DNA of 64,000 nt, taken from the NCBI RefSeq assembly GCF_902499125.1, contig NZ_CABVPX010000026.1, positions 45,556-109,555 on the forward strand, in the 5' to 3' direction. Positions 15,962 through 24,622 of this stretch are shown here, in pieces (position 1 is the stretch's first letter; each line of letters starts with the position of its first letter). The stretch comes from Burkholderia arboris (GTDB taxonomy: Bacteria; Pseudomonadota; Gammaproteobacteria; Burkholderiales; Burkholderiaceae). The notes beneath the pieces were generated by a model that saw only the letters and a list, made by a program, of their open reading frames with translations, was not told the origin of the DNA and did no database searches. The position numbers and the translations under genes are program-made.

Positions 15962-17725
15962 ATGAACATGCCCAGCGCGGAATTCTCCACGTCGGAACCC
16001 CTTTCCCCTCCCGATAGCGACTCCATCGGCGGTACCGTGCTCATGAAGGCACTGGCCGACGAAAACGTCGAATTCATCTGGGGCTACCCCGGCGGCTCGG
16101 TTCTCTACATCTACGACGAGCTGTACAAGCAAGACAAGATTCAGCACGTGCTGGTGCGCCATGAACAGGCGGCCGTGCACGCAGCCGATGCGTATGCGCG
16201 CTCCACCGGCAATGTCGGCGTCTGCCTCGTGACGTCGGGCCCCGGTGTCACCAACGCGGTGACCGGCATCGCAACGGCCTACATGGATTCGATCCCGATG
16301 GTCGTGATCAGCGGCCAGGTGCCGACTGCCGCGATCGGCCAGGACGCTTTCCAGGAATGCGACACCGTCGGCATCACGCGTCCGTGCGTGAAGCACAACT
16401 TCCTCGTGAAGGACGTGCGCGACCTCGCGGAAACCGTCAAGAAGGCGTTCTACATCGCCCGTACCGGCCGTCCGGGCCCGGTGCTGATCGACATCCCGAA
16501 GGACATCTCGAAGACGCCGTGCCAGTACGAGCCCGTCAAGAGCGTGTCGCTGCGTTCGTACAACCCCGTCACGAAGGGCCATTCGGGCCAGATCCGCAAG
16601 GCCGTGTCGCTGCTGCTGACGGCGAAGCGTCCTTACATCTATACGGGTGGCGGCATCATCCTCGCCGACGCGTCGCGTGAACTGAACCAGTTCGCGGACC
16701 TGCTCGGCTACCCGGTCACGAACACGCTGATGGGCCTCGGCGGCTATCGCGCGTCGGACAAGAAATTCCTCGGCATGCTCGGCATGCACGGCACCTACGA
16801 AGCGAACATGGCGATGCAGCACTGCGACGTGCTGATCGCGATCGGTGCCCGCTTCGACGACCGCGTGATCGGCGACCCGGCGCACTTCGCGTCGCGTCCG
16901 CGCAAGATCATCCACATCGACATCGACCCGTCGTCGATCTCGAAGCGTGTGAAGGTCGACATCCCGATCGTCGGCGACGTGAAGGAGGTGCTGAAGGAGC
17001 TGATCGAACAGCTGCAGACGGCCGAGCATGGCCCCGACACCGAGGCGCTCGCGCAATGGTGGAAGGACATCGAGGGCTGGCGCTCGAAGGACTGCCTGAA
17101 GTTCGATCGCGAAAGCGAGATCATCAAGCCGCAGTACGTGGTGGAGAAGGCGTGGGAGCTGACGGACGGCAATGCGTTCGTGTGCTCGGACGTCGGCCAG
17201 CACCAGATGTGGGCTGCGCAGTTCTACCGTTTCAACAAGCCGCGTCGCTGGATCAACTCCGGCGGCCTCGGCACGATGGGCTTCGGCCTACCGGCAGCGA
17301 TGGGCGTCAAGATGGCGCACCCGGACGACGACGTGCTGTGCATCACGGGCGAAGGCTCGATCCAGATGTGCATCCAGGAACTGTCGACCTGCCTGCAGTA
17401 CGACACGCCCGTGAAGATCATTTCGCTGAACAACCGCTACCTCGGCATGGTTCGCCAGTGGCAGCAGATCGAATACAGCAAGCGCTATTCGCATTCGTAC
17501 ATGGATGCGCTGCCGGATTTCGTGAAGCTCGCCGAAGCGTACGGCCATGTCGGGATGCGAATCGAAAAGACTTCGGATGTGGAGCCGGCGCTGAAGGAAG
17601 CGCTGCGCCTGAAGGATCGCACCGTGTTTCTCGACTTCCAGACCGATCCGACCGAAAACGTCTGGCCGATGGTACAGGCCGGCAAGGGCATCACCGAGAT
17701 GCTGCTCGGATCGGAAGATCTGTAA
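15962..17725 (+). CDS. ilvI: Acetolactate synthase large (catalytic) subunit
   Basis: A 587-residue thiamine-diphosphate enzyme that condenses two pyruvates, or pyruvate and 2-oxobutyrate, in the first common step of valine and isoleucine synthesis. The catalytic Glu lies in RHEQAAVHAADAYAR, the FAD/central domain follows, and the ThDP motif is GEGSIQMCIQELST with LNNRYLGMVRQWQ after it. The ATG at 15962 follows GAAAGG. It is followed by the regulatory subunit ilvH and ilvC. The first 20 residues are a Ser/Pro-rich extension. Confidence 0.97.
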   Translation: MNMPSAEFSTSEPLSPPDSDSIGGTVLMKALADENVEFIWGYPGGSVLYIYDELYKQDKIQHVLVRHEQAAVHAADAYARSTGNVGVCLVTSGPGVTNAVTGIATAYMDSIPMVVISGQVPTAAIGQDAFQECDTVGITRPCVKHNFLVKDVRDLAETVKKAFYIARTGRPGPVLIDIPKDISKTPCQYEPVKSVSLRSYNPVTKGHSGQIRKAVSLLLTAKRPYIYTGGGIILADASRELNQFADLLGYPVTNTLMGLGGYRASDKKFLGMLGMHGTYEANMAMQHCDVLIAIGARFDDRVIGDPAHFASRPRKIIHIDIDPSSISKRVKVDIPIVGDVKEVLKELIEQLQTAEHGPDTEALAQWWKDIEGWRSKDCLKFDRESEIIKPQYVVEKAWELTDGNAFVCSDVGQHQMWAAQFYRFNKPRRWINSGGLGTMGFGLPAAMGVKMAHPDDDVLCITGEGSIQMCIQELSTCLQYDTPVKIISLNNRYLGMVRQWQQIEYSKRYSHSYMDALPDFVKLAEAYGHVGMRIEKTSDVEPALKEALRLKDRTVFLDFQTDPTENVWPMVQAGKGITEMLLGSEDL

Positions 17726-17838
17726 CGGCGCGACGCGCGCTTGGGCCCGGATGCGGCCGCCTTCACGAAGGGCGGTGCGGCACGCGGCGGCGCGCGGCGC
17801 GAGTGAATCGACACGGACACATTCTGGAAGAAGCGAAC

Positions 17839-18330
17839 ATGAGACACATCATTTCCGTCCTGCTGGAGAACGAACCGGGCGCGCTGTCGCGCGTGGTCGG
17901 CCTGTTTTCCGCACGCGGCTACAACATCGAAACCTTGACGGTGGCGCCGACCGAAGACCAATCGCTGTCGCGGCTCACCATCGTTTCCATTGGCTCCGAC
18001 GACGTGATCGAACAGATCACGAAGCATCTGAACCGCCTTATCGAGGTGGTGAAAGTGGTGGACCTGACCGACGGTGCACACATCGAACGCGAGCTGATGC
18101 TGATCAAGGTACGTGCAGTGGGCAAGGAGCGTGAAGAAATGAAGCGGATGTCGGATATTTTCCGCGGCCGCATCATCGACGTGACCGAAAAGACCTACAC
18201 GATCGAATTGACGGGCGCGAGCGACAAGCTCGACGCATTCATCCAGGGGCTGGACGCGGGCGCGATCCTGGAGACCGTGCGCACCGGCAGCTCCGGCATC
18301 GGACGCGGCGAGCGCATCCTGAAGGTGTGA
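17839..18330 (+). CDS. ilvH: Acetolactate synthase small (regulatory) subunit
   Basis: A 163-residue protein with an N-terminal ACT domain (MRHIISVLLENEPGALSRVVGLFSARG) that binds valine for feedback inhibition, followed by the C-terminal domain that activates the large subunit. Length and sequence match IlvH. It lies 113 nt after ilvI and 94 nt before ilvC, in the same direction. The start ATG at 17839 is fixed by the conserved N terminus. Confidence 0.96.
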   Translation: MRHIISVLLENEPGALSRVVGLFSARGYNIETLTVAPTEDQSLSRLTIVSIGSDDVIEQITKHLNRLIEVVKVVDLTDGAHIERELMLIKVRAVGKEREEMKRMSDIFRGRIIDVTEKTYTIELTGASDKLDAFIQGLDAGAILETVRTGSSGIGRGERILKV

Positions 18331-18424
18331 TGCCCAAAGGCACGCCGGGTGCGCCGTCATGTCCCGGCCCGCAGTACTCCATCCGAACGAATTGTTGAAT
18401 TTTTGAATTAGCGAAGGAACCATC

Positions 18425-19441
18425 ATGAACGTTTTCTACGACAAAGACGCTGACCTCTCCCTCATCAAGGGCAAGCAAGTCACGATCATCGGCTACGGCT
18501 CGCAAGGCCATGCACACGCGCTGAACCTGAAGGACAGCGGCGTGAACGTGACGGTCGGCCTGCGCAAGGGCGGCGCGTCGTGGAGCAAGGCCGAAAACGC
18601 CGGCCTGTCGGTCAAGGAAGTCGCGGAAGCGGTGAAGGGCGCAGACGTCGTCATGATGCTGCTGCCGGACGAGCAGATCGCCGACGTGTACGCGAAGGAA
18701 GTTCACGAGAACATCAAGCAGGGCGCAGCGCTGGCGTTCGCGCACGGCTTCAACGTCCACTACGGCGCGGTGATCCCGCGCGCCGACCTCGACGTGATCA
18801 TGATCGCGCCGAAGGCACCGGGCCACACCGTGCGCGGCACGTACTCGCAAGGTGGCGGCGTGCCGCACCTGATCGCGGTTGCGCAGAACAAGTCGGGCGC
18901 GGCACGCGACATCGCGCTGTCGTACGCGGCAGCGAACGGCGGCGGCCGTGCCGGCATCATCGAGACGAACTTCCGTGAAGAAACCGAAACCGACCTGTTC
19001 GGCGAGCAGGCCGTGCTGTGCGGCGGTACCGTCGAGCTGATCAAGGCTGGCTTCGAAACGCTGGTCGAAGCAGGCTACGCGCCGGAAATGGCGTACTTCG
19101 AGTGCCTGCACGAACTGAAGCTGATCGTCGACCTGATCTACGAAGGCGGCATCGCGAACATGAACTACTCGATCTCGAACAACGCCGAGTACGGCGAGTA
19201 CGTGACGGGCCCGCGCGTCGTCACGGAAGAGACGAAGAAGGCGATGAAGCAGTGCCTGACCGACATCCAGACGGGCGAGTACGCCAAGAGCTTCATTCTC
19301 GAGAACAAGGCAGGCGCACCGACGCTGCAGTCGCGCCGTCGCCTGACGGCCGAGCACCAGATCGAACAGGTCGGTGCGAAGCTGCGTGCGATGATGCCGT
19401 GGATCGCGAAGAACAAGCTCGTCGACCAGACGAAGAACTAA
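18425..19441 (+). CDS. ilvC: Ketol-acid reductoisomerase (class I, NADPH)
   Basis: A 338-residue short-form reductoisomerase that converts acetolactate to dihydroxyisovalerate. The N-terminal nucleotide-binding motif is GYGSQGHAHALNLKDSG, and the C-terminal knotted domain has the Mg-binding acidic residues (ETNFREETETDLFGEQ) and the substrate motif around YFECLHELKLIVDLIYEGG. It completes the ilvIHC operon and is followed by an intrinsic terminator. Confidence 0.97.
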   Translation: MNVFYDKDADLSLIKGKQVTIIGYGSQGHAHALNLKDSGVNVTVGLRKGGASWSKAENAGLSVKEVAEAVKGADVVMMLLPDEQIADVYAKEVHENIKQGAALAFAHGFNVHYGAVIPRADLDVIMIAPKAPGHTVRGTYSQGGGVPHLIAVAQNKSGAARDIALSYAAANGGGRAGIIETNFREETETDLFGEQAVLCGGTVELIKAGFETLVEAGYAPEMAYFECLHELKLIVDLIYEGGIANMNYSISNNAEYGEYVTGPRVVTEETKKAMKQCLTDIQTGEYAKSFILENKAGAPTLQSRRRLTAEHQIEQVGAKLRAMMPWIAKNKLVDQTKN

Positions 19442-19485
19442 GCACCGCGTGCTGTTCCGGCCCTTCGAGAGGAGGGTCGGTATCA

Positions 19486-19524
19486 AAAAGCCGTCCGAAG
19501 GCAGCAGTGCCCCGGGCGGCTTTT
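19486..19524 (+). terminator. Intrinsic terminator after ilvC
   Basis: AAAAGCCGTCCG pairs with CGGGCGGCTTTT (one G-U pair) and the U-tract is the end of the stem itself (TTTT). It lies between ilvC and psd, so psd may be expressed partly by read-through or from its own promoter. Confidence 0.75.
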
Positions 19525-19568
19525 GCTATCCTACGGGCTTTGCAATTCACCGAACACAGAACGAATCC

Positions 19569-20213
19569 ATGAACTATCCTCATCCGATCATCGCGCGCGA
19601 AGGCTGGCCGTTCATCGCGATTGCTGCCGTCATCGCGCTGTTGATCCACGCCGTCGGGGGCTTCGGCTTCGCGTGGCCGTTCTGGCTGCTGCTCGTCTTC
19701 GTCGTCCAGTTCTTCCGCGATCCGCAGCGCCCGATCCCCGCGCAGCCGAATGCGGTGCTGTGCCCGGCAGACGGCCGCATCGTCGCGGTCGAGACCGCAC
19801 AAGACCCGTACGCGAACCGTGAAGCGCTGAAGATCAGCGTGTTCATGAATGTATTCAATGTCCATTCGCAGCGCTCCCCGGTCGATGGCGCGATCACCAA
19901 GGTCGAGTACTTCCCGGGCGCATTCCTGAACGCGGCGATCGACAAGGCGTCGACCGAGAACGAGCGCAATGCGGTCGTGATCCAGACGGCAAGCGGCAAG
20001 ACCGTCACCGCCGTGCAGATCGCAGGCCTCGTGGCCCGCCGGATTCTCTGCTACGTCCGTGCCGGCGAGCCGCTGTCGCGCGGCCAGCGCTACGGTTTCA
20101 TCCGCTTCGGTTCGCGCGTCGACGTGTACCTGCCGCTCGGCAGCCGCGCGAAGGTGTCGATCGGCGAGAAGGTCTACGCGTCGTCGACGATCCTCGCCGA
20201 GCTCGAGCAGTAA
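19569..20213 (+). CDS. psd: Phosphatidylserine decarboxylase proenzyme
   Basis: A 214-residue short (PSD-A type) enzyme that makes phosphatidylethanolamine. The N-terminal part has a hydrophobic helix pair (residues about 14-46). The self-cleavage site is Gly181-Ser182 in IRFGSRVDVYLP; Ser182 becomes the pyruvoyl group of the alpha chain. Motifs FMNVFNVHSQRSPVDG are also conserved. Start ATG at 19569. It lies 15 nt upstream of pssA, which makes its substrate. Confidence 0.95.
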   Translation: MNYPHPIIAREGWPFIAIAAVIALLIHAVGGFGFAWPFWLLLVFVVQFFRDPQRPIPAQPNAVLCPADGRIVAVETAQDPYANREALKISVFMNVFNVHSQRSPVDGAITKVEYFPGAFLNAAIDKASTENERNAVVIQTASGKTVTAVQIAGLVARRILCYVRAGEPLSRGQRYGFIRFGSRVDVYLPLGSRAKVSIGEKVYASSTILAELEQ

Positions 20214-20228
20214 GCGGCGGGGCGCACG

Positions 20229-21101
20229 ATGGCCGCATTCAAACCGCGTCGGCCGCGTAACGGCTCCGGCCAGACGCCACGTCCGTTTCGCCGCAACAAG
20301 GTGATGGCGCCCGATCCGGCGCCGCTCGAGAGCCGCCGCGCCGCGCGCCAGCGGTTCCTGAAGACGCGCGGCATTTACCTGTTGCCGAACGCGTTCACGA
20401 CCGCCGCGCTGTTCTGCGGCTTCTTCGCGGTCGTGCAGGCGATGAACGTCCGTTTCGAAATTGCCGCGATCGCGATTTTCGTCGCGATGGTGCTCGACGG
20501 GATGGACGGGCGCGTCGCACGCATGACGCATACGCAGAGCGCGTTCGGCGAGCAGTTCGACAGCCTGTCGGACATGGTCTCGTTCGGCGTCGCGCCCGCG
20601 CTCGTGATGTACGAGTGGGTGCTGAAGGATCTCGGCCGCTGGGGCTGGCTCGCCGCGTTCGTCTACTGCTCGGGCGCCGCGCTGCGTCTCGCGCGCTTCA
20701 ACACGAACATCGGCGTGGTCGACAAGCGCTTCTTCCAGGGGCTGCCGAGCCCGGCCGCCGCCGCGCTGATCGCGGGCTTCGTGTGGCTCGCGACCGACAA
20801 CCGCGTGCCGATGAAGCTCGGCTGGCTGCCGTGGGTCGCGTTCGTGCTGACGATCTACGCGGGCGTGACGATGGTGTCGAACGCGCCGTTCTACAGCGGC
20901 AAGGCGCTCGACGTGCGGCACCGCGTGCCGTTCGCGGCGATCCTGCTGGTCGTCGTCGCGTTCGTGCTCGTGTCGTCCGATCCGCCGCTGATGCTGTTCT
21001 GCCTGTTCGTGCTGTACGGGCTGTCGGGCTACGTGTTCTGGGCCTACATGGCGATCCGCGGGCGCGCGAATCCGGCGCGCTCGTCGCAACGCGATCACTG
21101 A
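20229..21101 (+). CDS. pssA: CDP-diacylglycerol--serine O-phosphatidyltransferase
   Basis: A 290-residue type II phosphatidylserine synthase. The CDP-alcohol phosphotransferase signature D-G-x2-A-R...G-x3-D-x3-D is seen in LDGMDGRVARMTHTQ through FGEQFDSLSDMVSFG. Several membrane helices follow. It makes phosphatidylserine for Psd, the adjacent gene. The first 45 residues are basic and probably cytosolic. Confidence 0.94.
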   Translation: MAAFKPRRPRNGSGQTPRPFRRNKVMAPDPAPLESRRAARQRFLKTRGIYLLPNAFTTAALFCGFFAVVQAMNVRFEIAAIAIFVAMVLDGMDGRVARMTHTQSAFGEQFDSLSDMVSFGVAPALVMYEWVLKDLGRWGWLAAFVYCSGAALRLARFNTNIGVVDKRFFQGLPSPAAAALIAGFVWLATDNRVPMKLGWLPWVAFVLTIYAGVTMVSNAPFYSGKALDVRHRVPFAAILLVVVAFVLVSSDPPLMLFCLFVLYGLSGYVFWAYMAIRGRANPARSSQRDH

Positions 21102-21117
21102 CGCGCGATCTGCGCGG

Positions 21118-21144
21118 AAACGGCGGCCTCGGGGCCGCCGTTTT
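21118..21144 (+). terminator. Intrinsic terminator after pssA
   Basis: CGGCGGCC (21121-21128) pairs with GGCCGCCG (21133-21140) around TCGG, flanked by AAA and TTTT. It ends the psd-pssA message before the leuA promoter. Confidence 0.85.
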
Positions 21145-21194
21145 CATTTGCCCCTTATTCGGCCCGAGCGCCGGAATTCCCGGGTGCCGTCCGA

Positions 21195-21223
21195 TTGCGC
21201 ACCCAACGGAATGCCGCTATAGT
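21195..21223 (+). promoter_or_regulatory. Promoter of the leuA leader
   Basis: TTGCGC (21195-21200), a 17-bp spacer and TATAGT (21218-21223). The expected start of transcription is about 21230-21231, which coincides with the ATG of the leucine-rich leader ORF at 21231. That would make the leader ORF leaderless, with its start codon at the RNA 5' end. Confidence 0.6.
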
Positions 21224-21230
21224 CTTCGGC

Positions 21231-21311
21231 ATGACTGCATTGTCCCGCCTCTCCCTCCTTCTAGCCGGTGCGCCGCTACGCGCGCTAGCTTTGGCGCGCC
21301 TGCCGCGCTGA
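21231..21311 (+). CDS. leuL: Leucine-rich leader peptide of leuA (candidate leuL)
   Basis: A 26-codon ORF ending at TGA 21309-21311, about 105 nt before leuA. Nine of 26 residues are Leu, including a Leu-Leu-Leu run at residues 9-11. The Leu codons are TTG, CTC, CTC, CTT, CTA, CTA, CTA, TTG, CTG, whereas the surrounding genes use mostly CTG and CTC. Enrichment of rare Leu codons is the hallmark of ribosome-mediated attenuation, where slow translation under leucine shortage changes RNA folding. A short hairpin (GCGCGC arms at 21280-21285 and 21294-21299) lies inside the ORF, and another (CGCCA/TGGCG, 21355-21368) lies downstream; they could compete for the segment 21295-21300. No U-tract terminator is visible, so the mechanism may act on leuA translation or through Rho. 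Confidence 0.68.
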   Translation: MTALSRLSLLLAGAPLRALALARLPR

Positions 21312-21415
21312 CCGTTCTCGCCCCCCGTCTCAAGCCTCGTCTGTTGTTGAGCGTCGCCAGCGGTGGCGCGATCTCATTACGTTTGACTTCCGTATAAAGA
21401 GCCCTGGAGCCCCCC

Positions 21416-22960
21416 ATGACAGACAAGCTGATCATTTTCGATACGACGTTGCGTGACGGCGAACAATCGCCCGGCGCGTCGATGACGAAGGAAGAGAAAA
21501 TCCGCATCGCGAAGCATCTCGAGCGGATGAAGGTCGACGTGATCGAAGCCGGCTTCGCGGCCAGCTCGAACGGCGATTTCGACGCGATCCACACGATCGC
21601 CGGTCTCGTGAAGGACAGCACGATCTGTTCGCTGGCGCGGGCCAACGACAAGGACATCCAGCGCGCGGCCGACGCGCTGAAGCCGGCCAACAGCTTCCGG
21701 ATCCACACGTTCATCGCGACGTCGCCGCTGCACATGGAAAAGAAGCTGCGGATGACGCCCGACCAGGTGTTCGAGCAGGCGCGCCTCGCAGTGCGTTTCG
21801 CGCGCAAGTTCACGGACAACGTCGAGTTCTCGCCGGAAGACGGCAGCCGCTCCGATCTCGACTTCCTGTGCCGCGTGCTGGAAGCCGTGATCGCCGAAGG
21901 TGCGACCACGATCAACATTGCCGACACCGTCGGCTACGGCGTGCCGGAGCTCTACGGCAACCTCGTGAAGACGCTGCGCGAGCGCATTCCGAACTCGGAC
22001 AAGGCGATTTTCTCGGTGCACTGCCACAACGACCTCGGGATGGCCGTCGCGAACTCGCTCGCCGGCGTGAAGATCGGCGGCGCGCGTCAGATCGAATGCA
22101 CGATCAACGGTCTCGGCGAGCGCGCGGGCAACACGTCGCTGGAAGAAATCGTGATGGCCGTGAAGACGCGCAAGGACTACTTCGGCCTCGACGTCGGCAT
22201 CGACACGACGCAGATCGTGCCGACGTCGAAGCTCGTGTCGCAGATCACCGGTTTCGTCGTGCAGCCGAACAAGGCGGTGGTCGGCGCGAATGCGTTCGCG
22301 CATGCGTCGGGTATCCACCAGGACGGCGTGCTGAAGGCGCGCGACACTTACGAGATCATGCGCGCGGAAGACGTGGGCTGGACCGCGAACAAGATCGTGC
22401 TCGGCAAGCTGTCGGGCCGCAACGCGTTCAAGCAGCGCCTGCAGGAGCTCGGCGTGTCGCTCGACAGCGAAACCGAACTGAACGCCGCGTTCATGCGTTT
22501 CAAGGATCTGGCCGACCGCAAGGCGGAGATCTTCGACGAGGACATCATCGCGATCGTGTCCGAGGAATCGGCGCTCGCGCACGAGCAGGAACACTTCAAG
22601 TTCGTGTCGCTGTCGCAGCGTTCGGAAACGGGCGAGCAGCCGCAGGCGAAGATCGTGTTCGCGGTCGAAGGCAAGGAAGTGACCGGCGAGGCGCGCGGCA
22701 ACGGCCCGGTCGACGCGACCTTCAACGCGATCGAGGGCGAAGTCGGCAGCGGTTCCGAACTGCTGCTGTATTCGGTGAACGCGATCACGACCGGCACGCA
22801 GGCACAGGGCGAAGTGACCGTCCGGCTGTCGAAGAGCGGGCGGATCGTCAATGGCGTCGGCACCGATCCGGACATCGTTGCCGCATCGGCGAAGGCGTAC
22901 ATCTCCGCGCTCAACAAGCTGCATTCGAAGGACGACAAACTCAACCCGCAGCGCTCGTAA
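21416..22960 (+). CDS. leuA: 2-isopropylmalate synthase
   Basis: A 514-residue class II synthase that condenses acetyl-CoA with 2-oxoisovalerate, the first committed step of leucine synthesis. The N-terminal TIM barrel carries TTLRDGEQSPGASM and the metal-binding SVHCHNDLGMAVAN; the C-terminal LeuA dimer domain (about residues 390-514) binds leucine for feedback inhibition. The start ATG at 21416 follows GGAG. It uses the product of the upstream ilv pathway but has its own promoter and leader ORF. Confidence 0.97.
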   Translation: MTDKLIIFDTTLRDGEQSPGASMTKEEKIRIAKHLERMKVDVIEAGFAASSNGDFDAIHTIAGLVKDSTICSLARANDKDIQRAADALKPANSFRIHTFIATSPLHMEKKLRMTPDQVFEQARLAVRFARKFTDNVEFSPEDGSRSDLDFLCRVLEAVIAEGATTINIADTVGYGVPELYGNLVKTLRERIPNSDKAIFSVHCHNDLGMAVANSLAGVKIGGARQIECTINGLGERAGNTSLEEIVMAVKTRKDYFGLDVGIDTTQIVPTSKLVSQITGFVVQPNKAVVGANAFAHASGIHQDGVLKARDTYEIMRAEDVGWTANKIVLGKLSGRNAFKQRLQELGVSLDSETELNAAFMRFKDLADRKAEIFDEDIIAIVSEESALAHEQEHFKFVSLSQRSETGEQPQAKIVFAVEGKEVTGEARGNGPVDATFNAIEGEVGSGSELLLYSVNAITTGTQAQGEVTVRLSKSGRIVNGVGTDPDIVAASAKAYISALNKLHSKDDKLNPQRS

Positions 22961-22984
22961 GCGCCGCGCGCTGCGCATGACCGG

Positions 22985-23022
22985 AACGCCCCGTGCGGCC
23001 CTGCGCCGCCGGGGCGTTTTTT
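22985..23022 (+). terminator. Intrinsic terminator after leuA
   Basis: AACGCCCCG pairs with CGGGGCGTT followed by a run of T (to 23022). It separates leuA from the convergent SulP gene. Confidence 0.85.
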
Positions 23023-23032
23023 CATCTGTCGC

Positions 23033-24583
23033 TCATTCGGCGGCCGGCGCGCGGAACAGCCAGCGGCGCGTAGCCGGGCGCGGCGCCGGGCTGCGCCGGC
23101 GGAACTCGACCGCGATCCCGCGCCGCGGCGCATCGGCGACGAACGCCTCGAGCAATTCGAGCACGTCGTGATCGATGTAGTCGGCGCGCGTTGCGTCGAT
23201 GATCACCGCCGCGCGGTCCGGAATGTGCCGCAAGTGATGCTTGACCTGCACCTTGCCGAGAAACGACACGTCCTTGCGGAACGACAGCAGGAAGTGGTCG
23301 TCATGCTGCGCGAGCGTGACGGGACTCTTCAGGTTCGCGACGGCGACCGCCAGCACACTGCACGCGAGGCCGAGCGCGATGCCGAACAGCAGGTCGACCG
23401 AGAGCACGCCGACGATCGTCGCGGCGAACGGCACGAATGCCGCCGGCCCCTGTTTCATCACCGAGCGGAACAGCGCCGGTTTCGCGAGCTTGAAGCCGGT
23501 GTGGATCAGGATCGCGGCCAGGCTCGCGAGCGGGATCAGGTTGATGAGGCCGGTGAGCGCGAACACGCTCGCGAGCAGCAGCATCCCGTGCACGATGGCC
23601 GACATCCGGCTTTGCGCGCCCGCATTGACGTTCACCGAGCTGCGCACGATCACCGACGTGATCGGCAGGCCGCCGACCGCACCCGCGACCAGATTGCCGA
23701 CACCCTGGGCCTTCAGTTCGCGGTCGGGCTGGGTCGGCCGGCGCTTCGGGTCGATCTGCTCGACCGCTTCGAGGCTCAGCAGCGTTTCCAGGCTTGCGAC
23801 GACCGCGAGCGTGATCGCGACGCGCCACACGTCCGGATTGACCAGCTGCGCGAAGTTCGGCCCGAGCTCCGCGTGCTTGAGCGAAGCGGCGAACGCCGCG
23901 AACGATCCGAGTTCGGGCAGCGTCACGCGATGGGCGGCGCCCGGCGCAACGGCTGGCGCGACGAAGCCCAGCACGAGCGTCGCGCCGATCCCGAGCACGA
24001 CGACCGCGAGCGGCGCGGGCACCGAGCGTACTAGCGCGAAGCGGCGCAGTGCAGGCGTGTCCCACGCGATCAGCAGGGCGAGCGACGCGAGCGCGATGGC
24101 CGTGGCAGCCCATGCGACCGGCAGGTTCGGCCAGTTCGCAAACGATTGCGCGGCCGAGCCGCCGATGCCGAACGCGAACGGAATCTGCTTCACGATCAGC
24201 AGCAGGCCGATCGCGGCGAGCATGCCCTTGATGACGGGCGACGGCACGTAGGCGGCGAAGCGGCCGGCGCGCAGCATGCCGAACCCGAACTGCAGCACGC
24301 CGGACAGCAGCACCGCGAGCAGGAACGCGGAGAAGCTGCCGAGTTGTGCGATCCCTTCGACGACGATCACGACGAGGCCGGCGGCCGGCCCGCTGACGGA
24401 TAGCGACGAGCCGCTCAGCAGCGCGACGACGATGCCGCCGACGATGCCGGACACGAGCCCGGCGAACGGCTCGACGCCGGAGGCATTGGCGATGCCGAGA
24501 CAGAGCGGCAGCGCGACGAGGAAAACGACGATGCCGGCGACGATGTCGCGCGGCAGGGTGGACAGGCGCTCGTTCAGTTTCAT
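23033..24583 (-). CDS. SulP family anion transporter with STAS domain
   Basis: A 516-residue membrane transporter of the SulP/SLC26 family. The transmembrane part (about residues 15-410) begins PRDIVAGIVVFLVALPLCLGIANASG, the family's first helix, and includes NLVAGAVGGLPITSVIVRSSVNVNAG. The C-terminal STAS-like part (about 430-500) has IIDATRADYIDHDVLELLE. Family members move sulfate, bicarbonate or organic anions. The gene follows a beta-carbonic anhydrase by 39 nt in the same direction, which favours bicarbonate. Confidence 0.9.
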   Translation of the reverse strand: MKLNERLSTLPRDIVAGIVVFLVALPLCLGIANASGVEPFAGLVSGIVGGIVVALLSGSSLSVSGPAAGLVVIVVEGIAQLGSFSAFLLAVLLSGVLQFGFGMLRAGRFAAYVPSPVIKGMLAAIGLLLIVKQIPFAFGIGGSAAQSFANWPNLPVAWAATAIALASLALLIAWDTPALRRFALVRSVPAPLAVVVLGIGATLVLGFVAPAVAPGAAHRVTLPELGSFAAFAASLKHAELGPNFAQLVNPDVWRVAITLAVVASLETLLSLEAVEQIDPKRRPTQPDRELKAQGVGNLVAGAVGGLPITSVIVRSSVNVNAGAQSRMSAIVHGMLLLASVFALTGLINLIPLASLAAILIHTGFKLAKPALFRSVMKQGPAAFVPFAATIVGVLSVDLLFGIALGLACSVLAVAVANLKSPVTLAQHDDHFLLSFRKDVSFLGKVQVKHHLRHIPDRAAVIIDATRADYIDHDVLELLEAFVADAPRRGIAVEFRRRSPAPRPATRRWLFRAPAAE

Positions 24584-24622
24584 GGTTGGGGCGATTTCAT
24601 TGGCGTTGGGGCGGGGGATGAA

